Assembly (NCBI GenBank): GCA_031291035.1
Contig: JAISLI010000019.1
Span: 1-32,437 of the forward strand
DNA length: 32,437 nt
Reading direction: 5' to 3'
Origin: Desulfovibrio sp.
GTDB taxonomy: Bacteria > Desulfobacterota > Desulfovibrionia > Desulfovibrionales > Desulfovibrionaceae
Positions 1 to 8,857 of this stretch are shown here, piece after piece. A program made the position numbers and the translations under genes. The notes beneath the pieces are model-generated. The model did not search any database. It had not been told where the DNA came from and saw nothing but the letters and a program-made list of their open reading frames with translations. Positions within the stretch are counted from its first letter, which is position 1. Each line of letters starts with the position of its first letter.

Positions 1-113
1 TCGGCCTGGACTTCGGCAACGGGGACGTCTCCTTCGGCCTGAACTACAACCTCATGTTTTCGGAACACACCACGGGCCACGGGGTCTTCGGCACCTTCCG
101 CTACGAGTTCTGA
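1..113 (+). CDS. Autotransporter beta-barrel domain protein, C-terminal fragment (5' part outside window)
   Basis: The reading frame is open from base 3 and ends at TGA 111-113. It encodes about 36 residues rich in alternating Gly/aromatic/polar residues and finishes in Tyr-Glu-Phe. A terminal Phe after an amphipathic strand is the known recognition signature of outer membrane beta-barrels. The same peptide, with one Thr/Ala change, ends the much longer minus-strand fragment at 32066-32437, which reads clearly as an autotransporter barrel. I therefore infer that this is the last strands of an autotransporter translocator domain. The passenger domain and start lie outside the window, so the cargo is unknown. 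Confidence 0.75.
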   Translation, partial: GLDFGNGDVSFGLNYNLMFSEHTTGHGVFGTFRYEF

Positions 114-117
114 AACC
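1..117 (+). repeat. Left arm of a 117-bp inverted repeat (partner 32062-32178)
   Basis: Bases 1-117 match the reverse complement of 32062-32178 with only two differences that I can see, at positions 5 (C versus T) and 69 (A versus G). Similarity stops 4 bases after the stop codon (TGAAACC is shared, then the sequences diverge). The repeat is the 3' end of two autotransporter genes pointing towards each other. The left arm is cut by the window edge, so the true repeat may be longer. Confidence 0.9.
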
Positions 118-187
118 GTCCGGGGCCGGGATGCCGGTCCATGCGCCCGCGACATTTGAAGAGCGGCAATTTTGCAACAGTCAAATT

Positions 188-234
188 CTTGAGCCGGGAG
201 CGGGCGGGCCAGGCCCGCCCGCTCCCGGCTCAAG
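188..234. terminator. Perfect 23-bp stem palindrome, probable terminator of the left autotransporter gene
   Basis: Bases 188-210 are the exact reverse complement of 212-234, with one central base (211). The arms are almost wholly G/C (core GAGCCGGGAGCGGGCGGGCC). The element lies 75 bases after the autotransporter stop and well before the ftsH promoter, so transcription termination is the simplest role. No T-run follows directly on the plus strand; an AT-rich stretch with a T-run begins about 15-30 bases later. It could also be a cruciform or REP-like element. Confidence 0.55.
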
Positions 235-282
235 GTGTTGTTCGCAATATTTATACTTATATTTTTTCGGCCGGCGACAGTC

Positions 283-324
283 GGCTCCCTCCGCCGACCG
301 ACTCCAGCCCGGCGGACAGGAGCC
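283..324. other. Second nested GC-rich stem-loop between autotransporter and ftsH
   Basis: An outer pairing GGCTCC (283-288) with GGAGCC (319-324) encloses an inner pairing CCGCC (290-294) with GGCGG (311-315). A competing hairpin GTCGGC (280-285) with GCCGAC (293-298) overlaps it. The element lies upstream of the TTGACA promoter, so it is not in the ftsH leader if that promoter is used. Apart from the two hairpins and the promoter I see nothing in the 114-461 gap. Confidence 0.45.
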
Positions 325-386
325 GGGTGGATTGCCCCTTCCTGTTATCATGGTATGTTATGAAATAGCTTTCTTTTCCGGCGCAT

Positions 387-416
387 TTGACACCAAGGCC
401 GGACAACGGCTATGCT
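387..416 (+). promoter_or_regulatory. Sigma70-type promoter of the ftsH-folP-cdaA-ybbR-glmM operon
   Basis: TTGACA (387-392) is a perfect -35 box, followed by an 18-base spacer and TATGCT (411-416) as a -10 box (four of six consensus bases). A start near 423 would give a leader of about 40 bases before the TTG start codon of ftsH at 462. This assignment also argues against translation starting at the in-frame TTG that overlaps the -35 box. Confidence 0.65.
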
Positions 417-461
417 CGCCAAGAAAATTTTCGGGGGGAAATTCCCTTTCTGGAGGACGTG

Positions 462-2408
462 TTGAACCAGTTCAGCCGCAATTTGATGCTCTGGGCAATC
501 ATCGTCTTGGCGATGGTCATGCTCTTCAATACCTTTGAGCAAACGCAAGGCCCCACGCAGCGGGTTCCCTATACGGATTTTTTGACCAGACTCAACGAGG
601 GGCAGTTGTTGTCCGTAACCATGCAGGGGCCCAACCTGACGGGCAGAACTTCCGACGGCCGGAGCGTCCAGACCTATGCGCCGCAGGATCCCGGCCTCGT
701 CGCCCGCCTTATTGAAAAAAAAGTCGAAATCAAGGTCGAACCGCCGGAAGAGCAGCCTTGGTATATGACGCTGCTGGTTTCCTGGTTCCCCATGTTGCTG
801 CTCATCGGCGTGTGGGTTTTTTTTATGCGCCAGATGCAGGGGGGCGGAGGCAGAGCCATGAGTTTCGGACGTTCCAGGGCGCGCATGCTCAACCAGGAAA
901 GCGCGCGCGTTACCTTTGACGATGTGGCCGGTGTGGACGAAGCCAAGGATGAACTTACCGAGGTTGTTGAATTTCTCTCCAATCCGAAAAAATTTACCCG
1001 CCTCGGGGGACGCATCCCCAAAGGCGTGTTGCTGGTCGGGCCTCCCGGCACCGGCAAAACGCTTCTGGCCCGCGCCGTGGCCGGTGAGGCGGGCGTCCCT
1101 TTTTTTTCCATTTCCGGTTCCGACTTTGTGGAAATGTTTGTCGGCGTCGGCGCCTCAAGAGTGCGGGATCTTTTTGTGCAGGGCAAAAAAAACGCGCCCT
1201 GCCTGATTTTTATCGACGAAATTGACGCTGTGGGGCGTCAGCGGGGCGCTGGTCTGGGCGGCGGGCATGACGAGCGCGAGCAGACGCTGAATCAGTTGCT
1301 TGTCGAAATGGACGGCTTCGAGAGCAATGAGGGGGTTATCCTGATAGCCGCGACCAACCGTCCGGACGTGCTTGACCCCGCCCTTTTGCGTCCAGGCCGT
1401 TTTGACAGGCAGGTGGTTGTCCCCACGCCGGATTTGCGCGGCCGCAAGCGCATTCTGGAAGTGCATACCAAACGCACGCCACTGAATGAAGACGTGGATC
1501 TGGACGTTCTGGCCCGCGGCACACCCGGCTTTTCCGGCGCGGACCTGGAAAACCTCGTCAACGAAGCCGCCTTGCAGGCCGCCAAGCTCAATCAGGAAAA
1601 ACTCGGCATGGGCGACTTTGAGTACGCCAAGGACAAGGTGCTCATGGGGCGCGAGCGGCGCAGCCTGATTCTGTCGGATGAGGAAAAGCGCATCACGGCC
1701 TACCACGAGGCCGGGCACGCCCTGGCGGCAAAACTTTTACCGGGTTCCGATCCCGTGCACAAGGTCACCATAATCCCGCGCGGCCGCGCGCTGGGCGTTA
1801 CAATGCAACTGCCCGAGGAAGACAGGCACGGCTATTCGCGGACTTACCTGCGCAACAACCTTGTGGTGCTGCTTGGCGGACGAGTGGCCGAGGAACTGAT
1901 TTTCGACGATATCACCACGGGCGCTTCCAACGATATTGAGCGCGTCACCCGCATGGCGCGCAAAATGGTATGTGAATGGGGCATGAGCGACGCCATCGGA
2001 ACTCTTGCCATCGGCGAAACCGGCGAGGAGGTCTTCATCGGCCGTGAATGGATACAAAACAAAAATTACAGCGAGGATACAGCCCGGCTGGTGGATGGCG
2101 AGGTCAAGCGCATTGTGGAGGAAGCCCACAGCCGTTGCCGCGAACTTTTGCAAAGCCACAGCGAGGTGTTGCACCGTATCGCGAAAGCCCTGCTTGAGCG
2201 GGAAACCATCAACAGTGAAGAACTCGGCAAGATTATGAACGATGAGGAACTGCCGCCGCTTGACACAAACGGCAACAAACCTGTTGAGGGCGGTGGAGAT
2301 GCCGGAGAAAATCCCGACGGTCAGGATGGCGAGGCTCAGGATTTTGCGCTGGAACCGGATTCCGCCGATAAAAAGCAAGCCCGGACCGACAAAGACACCA
2401 ATGCCTGA
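462..2408 (+). CDS. ftsH: ATP-dependent zinc metalloprotease FtsH
   Basis: This membrane-anchored AAA+ protease extracts and degrades misfolded membrane proteins and short-lived regulators. The protein is 648 residues, the usual family length. Two membrane helices (about residues 9-22 and 101-122) flank a short periplasmic part. The AAA+ module has Walker A GPPGTGKT (193-200) and Walker B FIDEID (250-255), followed by the Arg-rich second region of homology. The zinc site HEAGH is at 415-419. I chose the TTG start at 462 because TGGAGG (451-456) lies five bases upstream and the resulting N-terminus, MNQFSRN, is typical of Desulfovibrio FtsH. The frame stays open upstream but overlaps the promoter. 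The Asp/Glu/Lys-rich tail after about residue 600 is ordinary for the family. It is the first gene of a five-gene operon and overlaps folP by 8 bases. Confidence 0.97.
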   Translation: MNQFSRNLMLWAIIVLAMVMLFNTFEQTQGPTQRVPYTDFLTRLNEGQLLSVTMQGPNLTGRTSDGRSVQTYAPQDPGLVARLIEKKVEIKVEPPEEQPWYMTLLVSWFPMLLLIGVWVFFMRQMQGGGGRAMSFGRSRARMLNQESARVTFDDVAGVDEAKDELTEVVEFLSNPKKFTRLGGRIPKGVLLVGPPGTGKTLLARAVAGEAGVPFFSISGSDFVEMFVGVGASRVRDLFVQGKKNAPCLIFIDEIDAVGRQRGAGLGGGHDEREQTLNQLLVEMDGFESNEGVILIAATNRPDVLDPALLRPGRFDRQVVVPTPDLRGRKRILEVHTKRTPLNEDVDLDVLARGTPGFSGADLENLVNEAALQAAKLNQEKLGMGDFEYAKDKVLMGRERRSLILSDEEKRITAYHEAGHALAAKLLPGSDPVHKVTIIPRGRALGVTMQLPEEDRHGYSRTYLRNNLVVLLGGRVAEELIFDDITTGASNDIERVTRMARKMVCEWGMSDAIGTLAIGETGEEVFIGREWIQNKNYSEDTARLVDGEVKRIVEEAHSRCRELLQSHSEVLHRIAKALLERETINSEELGKIMNDEELPPLDTNGNKPVEGGGDAGENPDGQDGEAQDFALEPDSADKKQARTDKDTNA

Positions 2409-3285
2409 TCCGGCCGCGCGAAATCCCGTGTGGCGCGTATCCGGCGGGCGTATTCCCGCTCCGTCCGCGCCTTTCGGCGTCATGGGCATTGTCAACCTGA
2501 CGCCCGACTCTTTTTATGACGGCGGACGCCATGCCTCAACAGGGGCAGGACTGGCTCGGGCGTTGCGCCTTTACGGCGACGGCGCCGATATTGTCGATTT
2601 TGGCGCCGAGACCACAAAACCGGGTTCCGGGGCTCTCTCCCCGGAGGAAGAGCAGGCGCGTCTTCTGCCGGCGCTCCGCGCCGCGCGCGAGGCGGCCCCG
2701 GACATGACCGTTTCCGTGGATACGTATCACGCGGAAACCGCGGCGGCCGCCCTTGATCTTGGCGCGGCCGTCATCAACGACGTTTCGGCCTGTTCCTTTG
2801 ACCCCGGTCTCACGGATGTGCTTGTTCAGCACAAGCCGGGATATGTGCTCATGCACCACAAGGGCCGGCCGAAGACCATGCAGGACAGGCCCCGGTATGA
2901 TGACGTCCGCCGCGAGGTCGCGTTTTTTTTTGAACGGGAGATGGCGCGTCTTGTCAGGGCCGGCCTTCCCGAGGACCGCATCGCCCTTGACCCCGGTATC
3001 GGATTCGGCAAAACCTGCGCGCACAATGTGGAACTTCTGGCTCACTCCGGAGATTGGCTTTCCTTCGGCAGGCCGGTGCTTCTGGGCATCTCCATGAAAT
3101 CCCTGTTCGGCGATCTGCTTGGCCTGCCGGCGGCTGACCGCGGCATTGCCACCCAGGTCGCGACGGCCCTGCTCTGGAGCGGCGGCATCTTCTGGCATCG
3201 TGTGCACGATGTGGCCGCGACGCGTCGAAGCCTTGCCCTTGCCGCCGCGCTGCGGCCCAAACAGTGCGGGAGCGCGGATGTTTGA
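2401..3285 (+). CDS. folP: Dihydropteroate synthase
   Basis: FolP condenses 6-hydroxymethyl-7,8-dihydropterin pyrophosphate with p-aminobenzoate to dihydropteroate in folate synthesis; it is the sulfonamide target. The 294-residue protein shows the first family motif MGIVNLTPDSF (28-38), the second loop around DFGAETTKPG (66-75), and later DPGIGFGKT and the C-terminal RVHDV motif. Loop 2 reads ETTKPG where ESTRPG is more usual, a conservative Ser-to-Thr and Arg-to-Lys change. The ATG at 2401 lies inside the end of ftsH (8-base overlap), which implies translational coupling. The frame extends further upstream inside ftsH but has no better start. It overlaps cdaA by 8 bases in the same way. Confidence 0.95.
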   Translation: MPDPAARNPVWRVSGGRIPAPSAPFGVMGIVNLTPDSFYDGGRHASTGAGLARALRLYGDGADIVDFGAETTKPGSGALSPEEEQARLLPALRAAREAAPDMTVSVDTYHAETAAAALDLGAAVINDVSACSFDPGLTDVLVQHKPGYVLMHHKGRPKTMQDRPRYDDVRREVAFFFEREMARLVRAGLPEDRIALDPGIGFGKTCAHNVELLAHSGDWLSFGRPVLLGISMKSLFGDLLGLPAADRGIATQVATALLWSGGIFWHRVHDVAATRRSLALAAALRPKQCGSADV

Positions 3286-4012
3286 GGGGTTCCCCGTAAC
3301 CTGGAGGGATTTGCTGGACATAGCGTTCGTGAGCGCGCTGTTGTATCAGCTTATCCAGCTTTTGCGCGGCACGCGCGCGCTGGCCGTGCTGACCGGCCTC
3401 GGGATTCTGACGGTACTCTACTACATGTCCATGCATCTGGGTCTGAATACGTTGTTCTGGCTGCTGCAGCATATTTTCAGTTCCCTGTTCATTGTCATAG
3501 TAATTCTGTTTCAGTCCGACATCCGGCAGGCTCTCGGGGAAATCGGGGCGCGCAGAATATTCAGCCGGAACAGGCTCAAACAGAGCGGCATAGAAGAAGT
3601 CGTCATGGCCTGCCAGGAAATGGCAAGACTTCGTGTCGGCGCGCTGATTGTCATCGAGCGCGGCATGCGCCTCGGAGACATGGTGGCGCGCGAAGGCGTG
3701 CGAATCGACGCGCTGCTCTCGCGGCGTCTGCTCATGAATATTTTTCATCCCAAGGCGCCCCTGCACGACGGCGCGGTCATCATCAGCGCCGGGCGCATCA
3801 TGGCCGCCGCCTGCATCCTGCCTTTGGCCACGGCGAACGGGCAGAGCTTCGGCACGCGCCATCGCGCGGCCATGGGCATTACCGGCGAGAGCGACGCCGT
3901 GGCAATTGTTGTTTCAGAAGAGCGCGGAGAAATGACCCTGGCCCTTCGGGGCGTTTTGACGCTTGTTCCGGATGCCGCGCGTCTAAGGCAGGATCTCCAT
4001 GAAATTTTCTAG
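3278..4012 (+). CDS. cdaA: Diadenylate cyclase CdaA (c-di-AMP synthase, DAC domain)
   Basis: CdaA makes cyclic di-AMP from two ATP at the inner membrane. The 244-residue protein has three N-terminal membrane helices (roughly residues 13-30, 33-51 and 57-79) followed by the DAC domain. Its two hallmark motifs are intact: DGA at 164-166 (in LHDGAVII) and RHR at 194-196 (in GTRHRAAMGI). It is therefore expected to be active. The ATG at 3278 overlaps the folP stop by 8 bases. The next genes are ybbR and glmM, the same cdaA-cdaR-glmM order known from Firmicutes, where YbbR/CdaR and GlmM bind and modulate the cyclase. c-di-AMP usually controls potassium and osmolyte balance and cell-wall homeostasis; the targets here are not in the window. 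Confidence 0.95.
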   Translation: MFEGFPVTWRDLLDIAFVSALLYQLIQLLRGTRALAVLTGLGILTVLYYMSMHLGLNTLFWLLQHIFSSLFIVIVILFQSDIRQALGEIGARRIFSRNRLKQSGIEEVVMACQEMARLRVGALIVIERGMRLGDMVAREGVRIDALLSRRLLMNIFHPKAPLHDGAVIISAGRIMAAACILPLATANGQSFGTRHRAAMGITGESDAVAIVVSEERGEMTLALRGVLTLVPDAARLRQDLHEIF

Positions 4013-4949
4013 GCGCGGCCGTATCGCCTCCAACCTGTTTTCACTTGTTGTGGCCGTCCTTGCCTCAATCAGTGTATGGTACATGGTGAGCGTGCGTGAA
4101 CGGCGCGAAGCCCAGATGGACATCATTGTGGATTACTTCGGCATTCCGGCGGATCTTGTCGTCACCGACGGACTGGTGAACAAGGTCACTGTGCGCCTTC
4201 GCGGGCCGGAAACCTTGTTGCGCACGTTTACCCGGCAACGCCTGGTGAGGGCCGTGAATCTTTCCAATATCCGCAAAGGGGCCACAACCGTGCCGCTAAC
4301 CTCCGAAACGCTGTGGCAGACTGTGCAGTCCTTTGAAGTTGTGGATATTCAGCCTTCACGCATTGTCGTCCAGGCGGACAGGCTTGTCGAACGCAACGTC
4401 CCCTTGCGTTATGTCCTGGATTCCCCCCTGCGGAGCGATTCCCTGACAGTGGGCGAGGTGGGCATGGACCCTTCCACGGTCGTGCTGCGCGGTCCCGAGA
4501 AAATCGTCGCCGGCATTTCCAGCCTGCCGGTGACCATAACGCTTGATCCCAGGGCGGCGGGATCCCGGGTGAAGGAAAGCATTACCCTGGATACTCCCGA
4601 TTTTGTCACTGCCGTGCCTTCGGCCGTGCAGGTGCAATATGCCATCACCAGCGGCAGGACTACGCTTTCCCGCCGGTGCAGGATCGCTCTTGTCACGGGA
4701 AACAGCCGACTTTACGAGGTAAGCCCGGCGGAAGTTACCGTGTTTGTGGAAGTTCCGGAAGCATTGAGCAAAAATTCGAAATATCTCAATCAACTGGAAG
4801 TAAGCGCGGTTCCCCCTCAGCTTGCTCCCGGCCAAAAAGCCAAAACGGACCTGCGTCTTCGCCTGCCCGAAGGCATGACGGTTCTGACGCCGCCGGATGC
4901 CGTGACCGTCACGCGAAAGGGCGATGCCAAAACGCCGGTTGCGAATTGA
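3999..4949 (+). CDS. ybbR: YbbR/CdaR-like regulator of diadenylate cyclase
   Basis: The 316-residue protein has an N-terminal signal anchor (about residues 12-32, containing a VVAVLASISVWYMV hydrophobic core) followed by repeated all-beta YbbR domains predicted to be outside the inner membrane. Repeated segments such as VRLRGPE and VVLRGPE mark the starts of successive YbbR units. In Firmicutes the equivalent protein, CdaR, binds CdaA and modulates its activity. Its place directly after cdaA, with a 14-base overlap, supports that role here. There is no enzymatic motif. The ATG at 3999 has a modest AGGAT upstream sequence. Confidence 0.88.
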   Translation: MKFSRRGRIASNLFSLVVAVLASISVWYMVSVRERREAQMDIIVDYFGIPADLVVTDGLVNKVTVRLRGPETLLRTFTRQRLVRAVNLSNIRKGATTVPLTSETLWQTVQSFEVVDIQPSRIVVQADRLVERNVPLRYVLDSPLRSDSLTVGEVGMDPSTVVLRGPEKIVAGISSLPVTITLDPRAAGSRVKESITLDTPDFVTAVPSAVQVQYAITSGRTTLSRRCRIALVTGNSRLYEVSPAEVTVFVEVPEALSKNSKYLNQLEVSAVPPQLAPGQKAKTDLRLRLPEGMTVLTPPDAVTVTRKGDAKTPVAN

Positions 4950-4967
4950 CATATTCAAGGAGAACAC

Positions 4968-6320
4968 ATGTCTGAACGTTTTTTCGGTACGGACGGTCTG
5001 CGCGGCGCGGTGAACGTCTATCCCATGACCGTGGATGTGGCCCTGCGCCTGGGCATAGCGGCCGGGGTACGCTTCAGGCGCGGAACGCACTTGCATAAGG
5101 TCGTGATCGGCAAGGATACGCGGCTTTCCGGCTATATGTTCGAGTCCGCGCTGACGGCGGGGCTATGCGCCGCCGGTATGCACGTCATCATGACAGGCCC
5201 CTTGCCCACGCCCGCCATTTCTTTTCTCACGCGCAGCATGCGGGCTGACCTCGGGGTGGTGATTTCCGCCTCGCACAATCCTTTTTATGACAACGGCATC
5301 AAGTTTTTCGACGCCGACGGTTACAAGCTGCCGGATCAGATCGAAAATGAAATTTCCGGGATGGTGCTTGACGCGGACATGGCATGGCCCTATCCCGACA
5401 CGCGGCGTATAGGGCGGGCCACAAAAATAGAGGATGCCGGCGGCCGTTATATTGTCTATACCAAAAGCTCCTTCCCCGCGCATCTTACCCTTGCCGGCCT
5501 GCGTATTGTTGTGGACTGCGCCAACGGCGCGGCCTACAAGGTCGCGCCCCTGGCCCTGGAGGAGCTTGGGGCCGAGGTGATACGCGTCGGCACGAGTCCC
5601 AGCGGGCTCAACATCAACGAACATTGCGGCTCGCTGCATCCCGAAGTGACGGCGGCCAAAGTGCGCGAGGTGCGCGCCGATGTGGGCCTGGCCCTGGACG
5701 GCGACGCTGACAGGCTGATAGTGGCGGATGAAAACGGCGCCATTCTGGACGGCGATCAGTTGATGGCCATGTGCGCGCAGTCCATGATGGAACGCGGCGA
5801 GTTGCCGGGCAATCTGCTGGTGGCCACAGTCATGAGCAACATGGCCCTGGAGATTTTCATGACCGCTCGCGGAGGACGGCTTTTGCGCACATGTGTCGGA
5901 GATCGCCATGTGGTCGAGGCCATGCGGCGGAAGGACGCCATGCTCGGCGGCGAGCAGTCCGGCCATCTTGTTTTCAGGCGCTACAGCACAACGGGCGACG
6001 GGATTTTGGCCGCGTTGCAGATTCTGCGCATTATGCGCGAGAAGGAAAAGCCGCTTTCCGAACTCGCCGGTCTTTTGACGCTCTTTCCGCAAAAACTTGT
6101 AAACGTGCGCGTGGAAAAACGTCTGCCCTTTGAGGAACGCCCGGCCATCGGAAAGGCCGTGGCGCGGATCGAAGAGGCTCTCGCCGGACGCGGCAGAGTG
6201 CTTTTGCGCTATTCCGGCACGGAAGCCTTGTGCCGCATCATGGTGGAAGGGGAAGACGAGGACAAAGTCAGGACGTATGCCGCTGAACTGGCCGAGGTTG
6301 TGGCCGGAGAATTGCAGTGA
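4968..6320 (+). CDS. glmM: Phosphoglucosamine mutase
   Basis: GlmM interconverts glucosamine-6-phosphate and glucosamine-1-phosphate for UDP-GlcNAc, the precursor of peptidoglycan and lipopolysaccharide. The 450-residue protein is full length. The phosphoserine loop ISASHNP places the catalytic serine at residue 102. The metal loop is DGDADR (244-249), and the C-terminal phosphate-binding loop is RYSGTE. AAGGAG lies just before ATG 4968, and the gap from ybbR is 18 bases. It ends the cda-type operon. In other bacteria GlmM binds CdaA and inhibits it, so the operon may form one regulatory unit. Confidence 0.97.
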   Translation: MSERFFGTDGLRGAVNVYPMTVDVALRLGIAAGVRFRRGTHLHKVVIGKDTRLSGYMFESALTAGLCAAGMHVIMTGPLPTPAISFLTRSMRADLGVVISASHNPFYDNGIKFFDADGYKLPDQIENEISGMVLDADMAWPYPDTRRIGRATKIEDAGGRYIVYTKSSFPAHLTLAGLRIVVDCANGAAYKVAPLALEELGAEVIRVGTSPSGLNINEHCGSLHPEVTAAKVREVRADVGLALDGDADRLIVADENGAILDGDQLMAMCAQSMMERGELPGNLLVATVMSNMALEIFMTARGGRLLRTCVGDRHVVEAMRRKDAMLGGEQSGHLVFRRYSTTGDGILAALQILRIMREKEKPLSELAGLLTLFPQKLVNVRVEKRLPFEERPAIGKAVARIEEALAGRGRVLLRYSGTEALCRIMVEGEDEDKVRTYAAELAEVVAGELQ

Positions 6321-6377
6321 GACATCTGTTTCTTGCCCCGAAAATCCAGCGTGAGATATAGAGATATAACTCGCCGG

Positions 6378-6453
6378 GGGATGGCTTGAATTGCTTTTTT
6401 CATTGATGTAACATAGGGATGGCTTGAATTGCTTTTTTCATTGATGTAACATA
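6378..6453 (+). repeat. Perfect tandem duplication of a 38-bp unit
   Basis: Copy 1 is 6378-6415 and copy 2 is 6416-6453; they are identical base for base. The unit starts GGGATGGCTTG and ends GATGTAACATA. It lies in the 230-base gap between glmM and the type I secretion operon. No third copy is visible. Perfect identity suggests a recent duplication or ongoing copy-number change. Confidence 0.97.
6386..6452 (+). promoter_or_regulatory. Putative duplicated promoter of the type I secretion operon
   Basis: Each 38-bp repeat contains TTGAAT, a 17-base spacer and TAACAT. The positions are 6386-6391/6409-6414 in copy 1 and 6424-6429/6447-6452 in copy 2. Both hexamers match the sigma70 consensus at four of six positions with ideal spacing. 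The second copy would start transcription near 6460, about 90 bases before the ABC transporter start. The spacer holds a run of six T. The promoter role is inferred from spacing and position only. Confidence 0.45.
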
Positions 6454-6550
6454 CGGTGCAGTCGTGTATTTGCGGCAACACCCGAAGCCGCTCCGTATGC
6501 CGGCGGCTGCGTGTTTTGCGTAAGAGTTACATACCACTTCTGGAAGTTAC

Positions 6551-8854
6551 ATGGAAAGAATCAGTCCGACGCCTTCCAATGGTACTCTTTCTGAAGCGCC
6601 CCAAGGGGAAAAATCTCCCGTCCCCGGCGACACTGCCGCGCCGGTCTCTTCCCCTCCGGCTGAAGCGGGCAAGTCCACAGGGCCTTTGCGGCCTTCAGAT
6701 GTGGACTTCATGCCCGGCCTTTTGCGAAGTCTGGCTGTTTTGCTGCGCTTGCGCGGCAAGATTGTTTCGCCGCAGTTTCTTATGGCGAGCCTCACCGGCA
6801 GCAATATCACACCCCAGGCATGTCTGCGGGCAGCGCGAAAAGCGGGACTGTCCGGCCGGATTGTTTACAAGCCCGTCCTGGAGGACATCCCTGCGCCGGT
6901 TCTGCCCTGCATTTTGCTGCTCACCAGGGATCGCTGCTGCGTGCTCACTGCCGTCAGAGGGAATTCGGCGGAAGTCATTTTTCCGGAAACAAACGAAACG
7001 GCACAGGTCGTGCCTCTTGAAACCATCAAGGCCGATTATTCCGGCTATGCGCTCTTTGCCTCCGTACAGGCGGCTCCCGACGAGCGCGCGGAAAAACTCG
7101 TGCTCTCCAAAGGAAAGCGCTGGTTTTGGGATGTACTGCGTTATTATGCTCCCATTTATCGGCATGTGGCCCTGGCCAGTGTGGTGATCAACCTGATTGC
7201 CGTAGCCAGCCCTCTTTTTACCATGAATGTTTATGACCGCATTGTGCCCAACGGGGTTGCCGCTCTTGATTCACTGTGGGTGCTGGCATCGGGCATATCC
7301 ATAATCTATCTGTTCAACTTTTTGCTTTCGTCGCTGCGCACTCATTTTGTTGACGTCGCGGGGCGCAACGCGGATATTGTGCTTTCAAGCACCCTCGTCG
7401 AAAAGGTGCTTTCCATGCGTCTTGACGCCAAGCCTGAATCCACCGGCGCGCTGGTCAACAATCTCCGCGAATTTGAACAACTGCGTGAATTTTTCAGCTC
7501 ATCCAGTTTGCTCGCATGCATCGACCTGCCTTTCCTGATTATTTTTCTTCTGCTCATAGTCTTTATCGGAGGACCGCTGGTATTTCTGCCAATCGCCGCC
7601 ATCCCCCTGCTTGTCGGAGTGGGGATATTTTTGCAGCATCGGTCCAAACAGTGCGCGGAGACGAGTTACAAGCAGAATATGCAAAAAAATGCCCTGCTTG
7701 TTGAAATTGTCGCCGGACTGGAAACATTGAAATCCTGCATGGCCGAAAGTCGTATGCAGCGCCTCTGGGAATCCGTGGTGGGCCTTTCGGCGAAGTCAAA
7801 CAGCGAGGCCCGCAAATACAACAACCTGGCCATCACGGCATCCATGCTGATTACGCAAATCGTCACCGTGGGCATGATTGTGTGGGGCGTATACCGCATC
7901 AACGACGGCGACATGACAATGGGCGCCCTTATCGGCGCCAATATCCTTGTCGGCCGGACCATGGCCCCGCTCCTGCAGATGGCTTCCCTGCTCACACGCA
8001 TACAAAATTCGCAAGTGACGCTGAAAGCGCTTGACATACTTATGGAATTGCCTTCAGAAAATCAGGTGGAGCGGAGCTGCATGGATTTTGGAATGCTGCG
8101 TCCGTCGTTTACTCTGGAAGGCGTTTCATTTGCCTATCCCGGCTCCGAGAGGCTGGCGCTTGACCGCGTTTCAGTACACATAGAACAGGGTGAGCGCGTC
8201 GGCGTGATCGGCCCCATGGGTTCCGGAAAAAGCACGCTCTCCCGGTTGCTGATAGGCCTTTACCAACCCAGGGAAGGAGCCGTCAAATTCGGCGATGTGG
8301 ATATTCGCCAGATACCCAGTTCGGATTTGCGCGGGCGCGTCGGTGTTCTGCCGCAGGATATTACCCTGTTTTACGGCAGCATCAGGGACAATATCGCCCT
8401 TGGAGATCCCACCATCAATGACCATCTGGTTCTGCGCGCCGCGGCGCTGGCCGGAGTTACCGATTTTTTGCGCAATAACCCTGCCGGTTTCGCCGCGCAG
8501 GTCGGCGAGCAGGGCAAGGCGCTTTCCGGAGGCCAGCGGCAGTCCGTGGCGTTGGCCCGCGCCCTGGTGCGTGATCCGGAGGCGCTGATTCTGGATGAAC
8601 CCACGAGCAATATGGATACCGATTCGGAACTCATGCTGCAAAAGCGTTTACAGACCATTATGGAAGGCAGAACCGTTGTGCTTGTCACCCACCGGCTTTC
8701 CATGCTGCGTATCGTGGAGCGCCTGATTGTCATGGAGAACGGACAAATCAAAATGGACGGGCCGCGTGACAAGGTTTTGCAACGCCTTCGCGAGCGTTCC
8801 AGACAAAGTATGGCCGCGGTGGGGGCCGCGGCCCCGAAACCCCCGGGAAATTGA
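6551..8854 (+). CDS. Type I secretion system permease/ATPase (LapB/RtxB-like ABC exporter)
   Basis: This inner-membrane ABC exporter powers one-step secretion of a large protein substrate through a HlyD-type adaptor and a TolC-type channel. The protein is 767 residues. A Pro/Ser-rich leader (1-45) is followed by a C39-peptidase-like domain (about 48-175) without a recognisable catalytic Cys/His pair, so it is probably a docking rather than a cleaving domain. A six-helix membrane domain (about 195-500) and an ATPase domain follow. The ATPase shows Walker A GPMGSGKST (554-562), signature LSGGQ (658-662), Walker B ending LDEP (681-684) and an H-loop THRLS. All ATPase motifs are intact. It opens an operon with the adaptor gene 3 bases downstream. 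The tolC-like gene at 15849-17279 is the likely third component. No secreted substrate gene is in the window. Confidence 0.93.
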   Translation: MERISPTPSNGTLSEAPQGEKSPVPGDTAAPVSSPPAEAGKSTGPLRPSDVDFMPGLLRSLAVLLRLRGKIVSPQFLMASLTGSNITPQACLRAARKAGLSGRIVYKPVLEDIPAPVLPCILLLTRDRCCVLTAVRGNSAEVIFPETNETAQVVPLETIKADYSGYALFASVQAAPDERAEKLVLSKGKRWFWDVLRYYAPIYRHVALASVVINLIAVASPLFTMNVYDRIVPNGVAALDSLWVLASGISIIYLFNFLLSSLRTHFVDVAGRNADIVLSSTLVEKVLSMRLDAKPESTGALVNNLREFEQLREFFSSSSLLACIDLPFLIIFLLLIVFIGGPLVFLPIAAIPLLVGVGIFLQHRSKQCAETSYKQNMQKNALLVEIVAGLETLKSCMAESRMQRLWESVVGLSAKSNSEARKYNNLAITASMLITQIVTVGMIVWGVYRINDGDMTMGALIGANILVGRTMAPLLQMASLLTRIQNSQVTLKALDILMELPSENQVERSCMDFGMLRPSFTLEGVSFAYPGSERLALDRVSVHIEQGERVGVIGPMGSGKSTLSRLLIGLYQPREGAVKFGDVDIRQIPSSDLRGRVGVLPQDITLFYGSIRDNIALGDPTINDHLVLRAAALAGVTDFLRNNPAGFAAQVGEQGKALSGGQRQSVALARALVRDPEALILDEPTSNMDTDSELMLQKRLQTIMEGRTVVLVTHRLSMLRIVERLIVMENGQIKMDGPRDKVLQRLRERSRQSMAAVGAAAPKPPGN

Positions 8855-8857
8855 TAT

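Noticed and set aside
131-548. Small open frames on both strands in the autotransporter-ftsH gap
   Set aside because: They cross the hairpins and the promoter, lack ribosome sites and have no recognisable composition.
6378-6453. Tandem repeat as the start of a CRISPR array
   Set aside because: The two 38-bp copies are directly adjacent with no spacer, and no cas gene is near.
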